DNA of 6,394 bases from Rhodospirillales bacterium (GCA_026193355.1 JAPHTL010000219.1:1-6394), one strand, 5' to 3'; counted from the first letter of the stretch, positions 1-6,038 are shown. Numbers and translations: made by a program. Notes: a model not told the origin generated them from the sequence alone.

Positions 1-474
1 GGGGTAATGGGGGTTTCGGCAATGGTGGCGGTGATCTACCTCACGGCCGGGGCCATGCAGGTCGTCGCCGGGCGGCTGGCGGATCGTTATCCGCTGAAGA
101 CCGTATACCTGATCGCCTTCTTCCTTCAGGCGCCGATCCTGTTCCTCGTCGCCCTGTCCAGCGGGACTTTCCTGTTTATCGCGGCGCTGGCCATGGTGAC
201 GGCGAATGTCGGTGCGCTGCCAGCGGAAAACAGCCTCGTCGCCCGCTTTGCCCCATCGCACTGGCACGGGCTGGCCTTCGGGTTGAAATTCATCTTCGCC
301 TTCGGGATCAGTGGCCTCGGCGCGCGCCTTGAAGGTGTGCTCTACGATCAGACAGGTGGTTTTTTCTGGTTGTTCACCATCCTCGCGTCAATCGCGGTGG
401 TTGGCGCGACGGTGGGGTGGCTGCTGCCCGGAGAGCGGAAAGAGGAAAAGCCCGCCTCCGTTCCGGCGGAATGA
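1..474 (+). CDS. MFS transporter, C-terminal half (5' end outside window)
   Basis: Inner-membrane secondary transporter of the major facilitator superfamily; the substrate cannot be told. The reading frame is open from the first base, so the gene very probably starts upstream and 157 C-terminal residues are visible. Numbering from the first codon, hydrophobic segments lie near residues 5-23, 34-53, 56-76, 88-108 and 122-143, fitting transmembrane helices 8-12. The loop motif GRLADRYPLK (24-33) matches the MFS signature G-x-L-a-D-r-x-g-r/k that recurs between helices 8 and 9. The C-tail is short, charged and cytoplasmic (ERKEEKPASVPAE). An ATG at position 7 is in frame, but starting there would give half a transporter, so I treat the gene as truncated by the window. 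The VOC gene begins 4 bases after the stop, suggesting co-transcription. Confidence 0.85.
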   Translation, partial: GVMGVSAMVAVIYLTAGAMQVVAGRLADRYPLKTVYLIAFFLQAPILFLVALSSGTFLFIAALAMVTANVGALPAENSLVARFAPSHWHGLAFGLKFIFAFGISGLGARLEGVLYDQTGGFFWLFTILASIAVVGATVGWLLPGERKEEKPASVPAE

Positions 475-478
475 CGCC

Positions 479-865
479 ATGCCCCTGAGCATCGACCGGA
501 TCGATCACCTTGTCCTGACCGTCGCCGATGTGGATGCGACCTGTGCGTTTTATGGGCGGGTGCTCGGCATGGAAACCGTTACCTTCGGCGAGGGGCGCAA
601 GGCGCTGTCGTTCGGCCAGCAGAAGATCAACCTGCATCAGTCCGGGCGCGAGTTTGAACCGAAAGCGGCGCGCCCGACGCCCGGCTCGGCCGACCTGTGC
701 CTGATCGCCGATGCGACCATCGATGAAATCGCGGCGCACCTGAAAGCATGCGGCGTGGATATCGAGGAAGGGCCGGTGGCGCGCACCGGGGCGACAGGGC
801 CGATCACATCGGTCTATTTCCGCGATCCCGACGGCAACCTGATCGAGGTTTCCACGTACGGGTGA
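479..865 (+). CDS. VOC-family (glyoxalase-fold) protein
   Basis: A 128-residue protein of the vicinal oxygen chelate superfamily (glyoxalase I, fosfomycin-resistance and extradiol-dioxygenase fold), about the usual length for a single two-module chain. The first beta-strand carries DHLVLTVADVDATCAFYG (residues 9-26), the classic start with His10 as likely metal ligand. The C-terminal hallmark YFRDPDGNLIEVS (113-125) supplies Glu123. His53 in INLHQ is a candidate further ligand. The start of the second module (ADLCL, 71-75) lacks the His that glyoxalase I has there, so true glyoxalase I activity is doubtful. The ATG at 479 was chosen because the fold begins right after it; the frame is open further upstream but there overlaps the transporter and gives unrelated Arg-rich sequence. 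A weak GGCGGA lies 8 bases upstream. Enzymatic role unknown; probably coupled to the MFS gene. Confidence 0.88.
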   Translation: MPLSIDRIDHLVLTVADVDATCAFYGRVLGMETVTFGEGRKALSFGQQKINLHQSGREFEPKAARPTPGSADLCLIADATIDEIAAHLKACGVDIEEGPVARTGATGPITSVYFRDPDGNLIEVSTYG

Positions 866-869
866 CCGG

Positions 870-2171
870 CTAGGCCTTCAATGCCCGATCGAGATCAAAG
901 ATCAGGTCGTCGGCCGTTTCCAGTCCGATGGACAGGCGAACGACGTCCGGCCCGGCACCCGCCGCGACCTGTTGTTCCTCGCTCAACTGCCGATGCGTGG
1001 TCGATGCCGGGTGGATGATCAGCGAACGCGTATCGCCGATGTTGGCGAGGTGCGAGAAGACGTTGACCCCCTGCACCAGCGCCACGCCCGCGTCGTATCC
1101 GCCCTTCAGCCCGCAGGTGAAAACCGCCCCCGGCCCCTTTGGCAGGTATTTCTTTGCCAGCCCGTGGTAGGGGCTGTCGGGCAGTCCTGCATAGGAGACC
1201 CAGGACACGGCGGGATGGTCGCGAAGGAACTCCGCCACCTTCTGCGCATTGGCGACGTGGCGTTCCATGCGGATCGGCAGGGTTTCGATGCCGGTAATGG
1301 TATTGAAGGCATTCTGGGGGCTGAGCGACGGGCCGAAATCCCGCAGCGCCACGGCGCGCGCGCGCATGGTGAAGCCAAAATCGCCGAAGGTTTCGTAGAA
1401 GGTCAGCCCGTGATAGGCGTCGTCCGGCTTCGTCATGGTCGGGAACTTGTCGTTCTGCGCCCAGTTGAAGCGCCCCGATTCAACGATGCAGCCACCGACC
1501 GACGTTCCATGCCCGCCGAGGAACTTGGTCGTCGAATGCACCACGATGTCGGCGCCCCATTCGATGGGGCGGCACAGGTACGGCGTCGCCATTGTATTGT
1601 CGACGATGAGCGGGATGCCCGCCTCCTGCGCGATCTTCGCAACTGGTTCGACATCGACGATGATGCCGCCCGGATTGGCCAGGACTTCGAGAAAGATCGC
1701 CTTGGTTTTCGGCGTGATGGCGCGGCGGAAATTCTCCGGGTCCACGGGATCAACGAAGTGACAGGTCCAGCCCAGTCGCTTGAAGCTGATCCCGAACTGG
1801 GTGATCGAGCCACCGTAAAGATTGCGCGAGGCGACAAACTCGTCGCCCGGCTCCAACAGGGTGAAGAAGGTCAGGAACTGCGCCGCGTGGCCCGACGCCG
1901 CACAAACCCCGGCCCGCCCGCCTTCCAGATCGGCGATCCGTTCTTCCAGCACGCTGACCGTCGGGTTGGTCAGGCGCGAATAGATGAAGCCGAAGGTCTG
2001 CAAGTTGAACAGATCGGCGGCGTGTTCCACGTCTTCGAAGACGTAGGACGTCGTCTGATAGATCGGCGTGTTGCGTGCGCCAGTCACCGGGTCGGGCCGT
2101 GCGCCTGCGTGGATGGAACGCGTCTCGAAGCCGTATTCGTGGGCGGCGGCGGGCGTATTCTTTTTGCTCAT
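870..2171 (-). CDS. metY: O-acetylhomoserine sulfhydrylase (aminocarboxypropyltransferase)
   Basis: Cytosolic PLP enzyme of the Cys/Met metabolism family that makes homocysteine from O-acetylhomoserine and sulfide, the direct-sulfhydrylation route to methionine. At 433 residues it has the typical MetY length, longer than MetZ/MetB/MetC (about 380-400). Visible hallmarks: FETRSIHAGARPDPVTGARN near the N-terminus (residues 15-34), the PLP-phosphate motif YSRLTNPT (64-71), ASGHAA (92-97), Asp191 in VDNT, the Schiff-base Lys216 in HSTTKFLGG, and IIHPASTTH (385-393) with RLSIGLE (412-418) near the C-terminus. The start is the ATG at 2171 (MSKKNTP); the frame stays open to 2345, but the added 58 residues are Arg-rich and lie opposite the upstream gene. 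Its start codon overlaps the stop of the CoA-binding gene (ATGA), which implies translational coupling. MetZ (O-succinylhomoserine substrate) is the less likely alternative. Confidence 0.95.
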   Translation of the reverse strand: MSKKNTPAAAHEYGFETRSIHAGARPDPVTGARNTPIYQTTSYVFEDVEHAADLFNLQTFGFIYSRLTNPTVSVLEERIADLEGGRAGVCAASGHAAQFLTFFTLLEPGDEFVASRNLYGGSITQFGISFKRLGWTCHFVDPVDPENFRRAITPKTKAIFLEVLANPGGIIVDVEPVAKIAQEAGIPLIVDNTMATPYLCRPIEWGADIVVHSTTKFLGGHGTSVGGCIVESGRFNWAQNDKFPTMTKPDDAYHGLTFYETFGDFGFTMRARAVALRDFGPSLSPQNAFNTITGIETLPIRMERHVANAQKVAEFLRDHPAVSWVSYAGLPDSPYHGLAKKYLPKGPGAVFTCGLKGGYDAGVALVQGVNVFSHLANIGDTRSLIIHPASTTHRQLSEEQQVAAGAGPDVVRLSIGLETADDLIFDLDRALKA

Positions 2172-2674
2172 GGCTGCATCTTCGGTCGTTTGCTGGAAAT
2201 AATGCCGGAAACAACGCCCGCCCAGCTCAGTTCCCCGAACAGGCGGCCGTACTCGATCTTCGGGCAGCGGTTCATCACGACGGTCAGGCCGGCGTCCTCG
2301 GCCTTTTCTGCCGCTTCGTCGTTGCGGATGCCAAGCTGCATCCATACGACGGAAATCCCTTTGTCGTCCTTCAGTCGGATTGCCTCGTCGACAATGGGGG
2401 GAACGGCGCTGGATGCCCGGAAAATATCCACCATGTCGATGGTGCCGGGAATGTCGGCAAGGGTGGCGTAGGCGTCCTCGCCCAGGATCTTCCCGCCGGC
2501 CTGCCCCGGGTTGACCGGGATCACCCGATATCCCTTCCCCTGCAAATATTTCATCGCGAAGTTGGAAGGGCGCACCGGGTTGGGGCTGGCCCCGACCATG
2601 GCGATGGTTCGCACCCCGCGTAGAATGTGCCGCATGTCTTCGTCGTCATAATGCAGATCGTCGGTGGCGGTCAT
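2168..2674 (-). CDS. CoA-binding domain protein (YccU-like)
   Basis: A 168-residue cytosolic protein with a Rossmann-type CoA-binding fold like E. coli YccU and the N-terminal domain of succinyl-CoA synthetase alpha. The nucleotide-binding beta-alpha-beta unit is seen in TIAMVGASPNPVRPSNFAMK, followed by GYRVIPVNPG and, later, DMVDIFRAS and VVWMQLGIRNDEA, all standard for the family. The ATG at 2674 was chosen because AGGGAGG sits 10 bases ahead. An in-frame GTG at 2710 would add 12 residues, but no Shine-Dalgarno is suitably spaced from it. No enzymatic activity is established for this family. Its ATGA overlap with metY suggests a role near methionine/sulfur metabolism, for instance binding an acyl-CoA or related nucleotide; that is inference. 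It is the first gene of the leftward unit, so the promoter should lie in the intergenic region above 2690. Confidence 0.9.
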   Translation of the reverse strand: MTATDDLHYDDEDMRHILRGVRTIAMVGASPNPVRPSNFAMKYLQGKGYRVIPVNPGQAGGKILGEDAYATLADIPGTIDMVDIFRASSAVPPIVDEAIRLKDDKGISVVWMQLGIRNDEAAEKAEDAGLTVVMNRCPKIEYGRLFGELSWAGVVSGIISSKRPKMQP

Positions 2675-2684
2675 CCGCGAAAGG

Positions 2685-2691
2685 CCTCCCT
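2685..2691 (-). promoter_or_regulatory. Shine-Dalgarno of the CoA-binding gene
   Basis: On the minus strand this reads AGGGAGG, ending 10 bases before the ATG at 2674. It is the best ribosome-binding match near the gene and decides for that ATG over the in-frame GTG at 2710. Confidence 0.6.
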
Positions 2692-2751
2692 GATGCTCGT
2701 CCGACCGCACCTTCCGGTACGGCGCCTACCAGAGTCTTGCCATGAAAAGAA

Positions 2752-2779
2752 GGCGGGGGAAAGGGGGGGAGGGAAAAGG
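2752..2779 (+). other. G-tract, potential G-quadruplex motif
   Basis: The plus strand has a run of 5 G (2755-2759), AAA, a run of 7 G (2763-2769), A, then GGG (2771-2773), AAAA and GG. Splitting the run of 7 as GGG-G-GGG satisfies the pattern of four G3 runs with loops of 1-7. On the minus strand this is a pyrimidine-only tract in the presumed leader or promoter of the CoA-binding gene. Folding and function are unproven. Confidence 0.45.
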
Positions 2780-2785
2780 CCAAAA

Positions 2786-2803
2786 GTGTGTCATATGACC
2801 CAC
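2786..2803. promoter_or_regulatory. 18-base near-perfect palindrome, candidate operator
   Basis: GTGTGTCATATGACCCAC pairs with its own reverse complement at 16 of 18 positions; the core GTCATATGAC (2790-2799) is perfect and the outer GTG/CAC match, with one mismatched pair (T2789/C2800). A symmetric site of this size suits a homodimeric regulator. It lies about 112 bases before the CoA-binding start and 227 before the receptor-remnant start, so it more likely serves the leftward metY unit. The cognate regulator is unknown. Confidence 0.4.
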
Positions 2804-2877
2804 CCTCCGTGTTGTATCGCGCATAATTCCGGTAGCCCATTTTTCTGAACGATTCCAGTTTGTTGCGGTTTGTGGCG

Positions 2878-2971
2878 GATAACGGGCGATCTGTTGAATT
2901 TTATGTAAATTGGCCCGTTCCTTGCTCTCAATAAACAGCAAAAGCCATCCGTTCGTCATGATACGGGCGAT
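2878..2971 (+). repeat. Short direct repeat, two copies
   Basis: GATAACGGGCGAT at 2878-2890 and GATACGGGCGAT at 2960-2971 share 12 bases, differing by one inserted A, with 69 bases between them. Both copies lie in the presumed promoter region of the rightward operon. They may be paired regulator sites or chance. Confidence 0.25.
2897..2911. promoter_or_regulatory. AT-rich inverted repeat AATTT-N5-AAATT
   Basis: Perfect 5-base arms around a 5-base centre (TATGT) in the AT-rich part of the intergenic region, followed 10 bases later by another small inverted repeat, TTGCT-N10-AGCAA (2922-2941). Either could be an operator for the rightward operon, but in AT-rich DNA such short arms arise easily by chance. 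Confidence 0.2.
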
Positions 2972-3029
2972 TTGGCGTGCGTTAAAACCTTGGGGCAATG
3001 GGGGGAAATGGCGCTAGCAAGCCGTTCCG

Positions 3030-3413
3030 ATGATATTGATGAAAAAGATCTGTGTTGCCGATTCCGCGACAGTCAGAGTCGTGCTTGGCAGCACCACCAT
3101 CCTGACGGGAAGCGCTCTCTCGCTGGCGTTCATGCTCGCCGCCCCGCAAAAGGCCATTGCCGCCGGCGAAACAATCCGGCTGGGCGAGATCAGCGTCACG
3201 GCGACGAAGGTGGCGCGCGAGACGAAGGACGTGCCCTCGGCCATCACCATTATCGGCGGCCAGACAGACGGGCCGGACAGCTTCTCGTTCTGTGTCGAGA
3301 ACCTCTTCGACAAGAAGCGCTCGGTGAAAACGAAAAAAAGCACGTCGGGCACCCGGTCCTATGTGGCTGCACAGCCGCGAACCTTCTTGATGACCTACGT
3401 GCGCAAGTTCTGA
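3030..3413 (+). pseudogene. TonB-dependent receptor remnant, internally deleted
   Basis: A 127-residue reading frame that joins the two ends of an outer-membrane TonB-dependent receptor. Residues 1-45 are a signal peptide (MILMKK start, hydrophobic core about 17-38, likely cut after AIAA). Residues 50-75 (RLGEISVTATKVARETKDVP and on to ITII) match the TonB-box/plug start. From about residue 84, VENLFDKK (89-96) and AAQPRTFLMTYVRKF (113-127) match the last barrel strands, including the terminal Phe that such proteins need for outer-membrane insertion. The rest of the plug and nearly the whole barrel are missing; full members have roughly 600-800 residues. The join is in frame, near codons 77-83 (about 3258-3278), so one internal deletion explains it. 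Such a product could not form a 22-strand barrel. No clear Shine-Dalgarno precedes either ATG (3030 or 3039). The DUF4198-like gene follows after 25 bases. Confidence 0.85.
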
Positions 3414-3438
3414 TGCTTGTGAATCGGGGGGAGAAGCC

Positions 3439-4329
3439 ATGAAAGCGCGAGTCCTGATCGCCGCCACATCAATCGCCGTGGTGCTTTCCGCATCGCCCGC
3501 CCTGTCCCAGCAAAAACCGGATGCTGGGCAGGGAGGGCAACACGATCACTCTCATGACATGGGCAAGCCGGGAGCGTGGACGAACTTCCCTCTCCTGCTC
3601 AGCCGGGGCAGCGGCAGGATGGCTGCTGTTTTCAGTGGCTTGAATATCAATGCCGGGGAGGTCACTGTCTATTCGCCAAATGTGGCTGGCGATAATGCGG
3701 TCCAGACGCTCCCTGCCCAGGAGAAGGGCGCGAAGCTGAAAATCGGCAAGAATGGCGGTTACTATTTTGCCACGGCCAGCGAGTCATCCGGCGGTTGGCT
3801 TGTTTCCGCATCCACCGTCCATTATTTTTCCAATCCTGCCCCTCCCCCGCGTGAGATGCTCGGAAAGCAGAAGAGCGATCTTGAAATCATTCCCGAGCCC
3901 CTGCCAAGGGAACACGCGCGTTACAGGGAGGGGGAAAACTGGCCGTTTCTGGTGCGATTCAAGGGAAAACCCTTGCCCGATACCCTCATCACATTCGTGA
4001 GCGAGCACGGCAGCAAGGCCCACTTCACAACCGATGCGGAAGGAATCGTCAACGTTTCGTTTCCCGCCGATTTTACCTTCCCTGAGCCATCAAAGGGCGA
4101 CAAGGCCGGACAGCACGCCGGGCACCACCGTCCCAAGGCCGGCTTCGTCCTGGTCGCCATGCATGCCGATGAAGGGACGCGCTATCTCAGCTCCTTCAAT
4201 TACAGCTACGCGCCGGGGGCCTATCGCGGAAAGAATCTGTGGGCCGGTGTCGGCTTCGGTGTCCTCGGCATGGTGCTGGCTGTGCCGCTGCTCCGTCGAC
4301 GCAAGAATAACGGGAGCAAGGGGAAATGA
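3439..4329 (+). CDS. His-rich, membrane-anchored periplasmic DUF4198-like protein
   Basis: A 296-residue protein with a signal peptide (MKARVLIAATSIAVVLSA, probable cut after ALS at 23), a periplasmic domain, and one C-terminal membrane helix (about 266-285) followed by RRRKNNGSKGK. This puts the domain outside and the basic tail in the cytoplasm. The part from SDLEIIPEPLP (146) through GKPLPDTLITFV to FTTDAEGIVNVSFP (196-209) resembles the Ig-like C-terminal half of DUF4198 proteins, some of which (NikK type) are periplasmic parts of Ni/Co uptake systems. Two flexible His clusters stand out: HDHSH (35-39) and HAGHH (226-230), likely metal-binding. A strong GGGGGGAG (3426-3433) precedes the ATG by 5 bases. 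The stop overlaps the next start as ATGA. Inferred role: metal capture or delivery between outer membrane and the polyferredoxin. The family call is moderately sure; the metal is unknown. Confidence 0.8.
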   Translation: MKARVLIAATSIAVVLSASPALSQQKPDAGQGGQHDHSHDMGKPGAWTNFPLLLSRGSGRMAAVFSGLNINAGEVTVYSPNVAGDNAVQTLPAQEKGAKLKIGKNGGYYFATASESSGGWLVSASTVHYFSNPAPPPREMLGKQKSDLEIIPEPLPREHARYREGENWPFLVRFKGKPLPDTLITFVSEHGSKAHFTTDAEGIVNVSFPADFTFPEPSKGDKAGQHAGHHRPKAGFVLVAMHADEGTRYLSSFNYSYAPGAYRGKNLWAGVGFGVLGMVLAVPLLRRRKNNGSKGK

Positions 4330-5378
4330 GCGCAGAAACGAAAATCAATCCCCTGACACTCTCGCGCATCCGGCTGTTCGTGCAGTTGGTGATGCTGGTT
4401 GTCACCGTCTACGGTGGCGCGGTCATGGGCCATTACCTTTCGGACAAAATATCGAATGAGCTGCCCGCGCTGTCCTGTGTCTTCGATCAGGAAAACGGGG
4501 CCTACTGTACCCTGTTACCAATCCAGCATCAGCTTCATCACCGGGTTGGTGAGGGCATCGTAAGGTTGCAAGGTTTCACGTTCAGCATGCTCATCCCGAT
4601 TGCCATTACGCTGCTGACTTTCTATGCCTTCTTTGTTTTCCTCAACAAGGCGTTCTGCGGGTGGGTATGCCCACTGGGCACCGTACAGGAGGTTCTCTAC
4701 AAGGTTGGGCGTTTTGTTGGTTTGCCGGTCCGCAGGCTGGCGAAGGACAATGTCGGGCGGGTACGGCCTGCCAAATGGATGATACTGGGAGGGCTTGTCA
4801 TTGTTTTGCCGCTTCTGGCCGGTCTGGGCGTTGCGCCCCATGCCGCGGGCGATGCCTATTGCCAGGTTTGCCCGTCGCGAATTCTGACCACGCTTATGAC
4901 TGGGTCGACGGAACAGATGGCCGTACCCACAAGCGGTTGGGTCGATATGATGTTCGCCGCCTTGCGAAATGCGATTTTCGGTTTTGTGATTATCGCCGCG
5001 TTCGCCGTGCGGCAGCCATTCTGTCGGGTCTGCCCCATGCTGGCGCTTCATGCCCTGTTCAGGCGTCTTTCGCCGATGCGGCTGGTGAAAAAGCCGCATG
5101 AGGAAAAATGCGGGAAATGCGGTCTGTGCGCCAAGGCCTGCCCCATGGATATCCATGAGATTGCAGACGACCACGGCCACAAGGCGTTTCATGAGGATTG
5201 CACCCTGTGCGGTCGTTGTGCGGAGTTCTGCCCTGATGATGACATCATCCAGTTGAAATTCGGGCCTGTCCCCCTGTTCCGTTCATCCAGCGATTACTTC
5301 AGGAACCGAACGAAAATCGACAAACCCGATGGAGATCTCCGCAAGCCCACGCGCAAACCTGAAGGGGCAGAGGCCTGA
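4326..5378 (+). CDS. NapH/CcoG-like membrane polyferredoxin, two 4Fe-4S clusters
   Basis: A 350-residue inner-membrane electron-transfer protein. Four helices lie near residues 19-38, 86-108, 151-172 and 207-228; basic loops (129-150 and after 229) place the N-terminus and the C-terminal domain in the cytoplasm. The C-terminal domain has two 4Fe-4S motifs, Cys262/265/268/272 (CGKCGLCAKACP) and Cys292/295/298/302 (CTLCGRCAEFCP). Membrane-edge motifs are CGWVCP (111-116) and CRVCP (233-237) on the cytoplasmic side, as in NapH, NosR and CcoG. Unusually, Cys51, Cys61 with His68/71/72, and CQVCP (179-183) fall on the periplasmic side. Known relatives carry electrons across the membrane; CcoG is reported to reduce Cu(II). 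Here the likely job is periplasmic reduction of a metal or disulfide (inference). GGGAG lies 9 bases before the ATG. The gene overlaps its neighbours at both ends (ATGA, TGATG), indicating tight coupling. Confidence 0.9.
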   Translation: MSAETKINPLTLSRIRLFVQLVMLVVTVYGGAVMGHYLSDKISNELPALSCVFDQENGAYCTLLPIQHQLHHRVGEGIVRLQGFTFSMLIPIAITLLTFYAFFVFLNKAFCGWVCPLGTVQEVLYKVGRFVGLPVRRLAKDNVGRVRPAKWMILGGLVIVLPLLAGLGVAPHAAGDAYCQVCPSRILTTLMTGSTEQMAVPTSGWVDMMFAALRNAIFGFVIIAAFAVRQPFCRVCPMLALHALFRRLSPMRLVKKPHEEKCGKCGLCAKACPMDIHEIADDHGHKAFHEDCTLCGRCAEFCPDDDIIQLKFGPVPLFRSSSDYFRNRTKIDKPDGDLRKPTRKPEGAEA

Positions 5379-6028
5379 TGTCTGACGTGGGTCTTGTCCC
5401 GCAGGAGATCGGGTTCTTCTCGGTCTGGCTACTTGGCCTGTCGGTGGGGTTGACCGCCTGCACAGCCGTGTGCCTTCCGTTCATGGGGACGTGGGCCATC
5501 GGGCAGGGTGGTGGCGGTATCATGGCGTTGCGCCATACCGGGATGTTCGCCGCGGGCAAGGTGATGGCCTACGGCTTTCTTGGCGTTCTTGCCGGCCTCC
5601 TCGGCGTATGGCTGGAGGAAGCGCTGGCCGGTTCCACGGGACATGTCTTCATCGGCATCGCCAGCATCCTTGCCGGTTTCTGGCTGCTGGCCATGGGGCG
5701 CGCCAACAAGCTCTGCACCGTGGCGCAGAACGGGAAAGGTCTGCCGCCATTCGCCCTGGGATTTGCACTCAGCCTGACGCCCTGTGCGCCGCTGGCGGCC
5801 CTTCTGGCGGCCTGCGCCATGTCGGGTGATCCGTGGCTGGGCCTGGGTTATGGTGTGGCATTTGGACTGGGCGCCGCCCTGACCCCGCTGTTCATTGTCA
5901 TGCCGCTGATCGGGACTTTCGGGAAAAAACTTGGCGAAGGCCGTCCCTGGATGGGCCGGATGCTTCGCTACGGTGCCGCAGGCGCATTGGTGCTTTTGGG
6001 GTTGCGGCGTATTTGGCTGGTTCTTTAG
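5378..6028 (+). CDS. SafE/DsbD-like inner-membrane protein
   Basis: A 216-residue, almost wholly hydrophobic protein with about six helices (near 13-34, 52-78, 88-106, 125-147, 157-177, 196-213). It belongs to the group annotated as sulfite exporter TauE/SafE or DsbD-like transmembrane domain. The two half-repeats each carry the family's Cys motif: LTACTAVCLPFMG (25-37, Cys28 and Cys32) and LTPCAPLAALLAACAM (133-148, Cys136 and Cys146). In DsbD and CcdA one Cys per half forms a membrane-embedded redox pair that moves electrons outward; Cys32 and Cys136 are the best candidates here. The start overlaps the ferredoxin stop by one base (TGATG), with GAGG 4 bases ahead. Similar proteins sit next to metal-handling and cytochrome-oxidase assembly genes. 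Role inferred: thiol or electron transfer, or metal transport, together with the polyferredoxin. Confidence 0.82.
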   Translation: MSDVGLVPQEIGFFSVWLLGLSVGLTACTAVCLPFMGTWAIGQGGGGIMALRHTGMFAAGKVMAYGFLGVLAGLLGVWLEEALAGSTGHVFIGIASILAGFWLLAMGRANKLCTVAQNGKGLPPFALGFALSLTPCAPLAALLAACAMSGDPWLGLGYGVAFGLGAALTPLFIVMPLIGTFGKKLGEGRPWMGRMLRYGAAGALVLLGLRRIWLVL

Positions 6029-6038
6029 GGAAGACTCT

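Larger units (their letters stand above)
2675..3029. promoter_or_regulatory. Divergent intergenic region with candidate promoters
   Basis: A 355-base gap between the leftward CoA-binding/metY unit and the rightward TonB-linked operon. I see no credible gene in it. In order it holds the leftward Shine-Dalgarno, a purine/G-rich tract (2752-2779), an 18-base near-palindrome (2786-2803), and an AT-rich part from about 2815 to 2995; 60 bases counted by hand from 2881 are 40% G+C, well below the flanking genes. A weak rightward promoter candidate is TTGGCC (2910-2915), 16 bases, then TAAACA (2932-2937), but it is far from consensus. I found no clear match to a Fur, Irr or CueR operator, nor to cobalamin or SAM riboswitch core motifs, by eye. 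Promoters for both units must be here if neither is read from elsewhere. Confidence 0.6.

Noticed and set aside
2172..2345. N-terminal extension of MetY by 58 residues
   Set aside because: The added residues are low-complexity Arg/Gly-rich and overlap the coding sequence of the CoA-binding gene; family members start close to MSKK...YGFETRSIHAG.
972..2471. A 499-codon open frame on the + strand opposite metY
   Set aside because: It lies antisense to a textbook PLP enzyme with all catalytic motifs; the predicted protein is Arg/Asp-rich with no recognisable domain. It reflects high-GC codon bias on the opposite strand.
2742..2798. A short frame encoding a Lys/Arg/Gly-rich 18-residue peptide across the G-tract
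   Set aside because: No Shine-Dalgarno, composition dictated by the purine tract, and no sign of selection on codons.
2675..3029. Possible SAM, cobalamin or Ni/Co riboswitch, or Fur/Irr/CueR box
   Set aside because: I looked for these because of metY on one side and a TonB-linked metal operon on the other, but found no convincing core motif by eye on either strand. A covariance-model search would settle it.
2972..3442. A 156-codon frame on the + strand overlapping the receptor remnant
   Set aside because: It is out of frame with the recognisable signal peptide, TonB-box region and barrel C-terminus, and its translation shows no domain.
4515..5192. A 225-codon open frame on the - strand
   Set aside because: Fully opposite the polyferredoxin, Gln/Arg/His-rich and without any recognisable motif.
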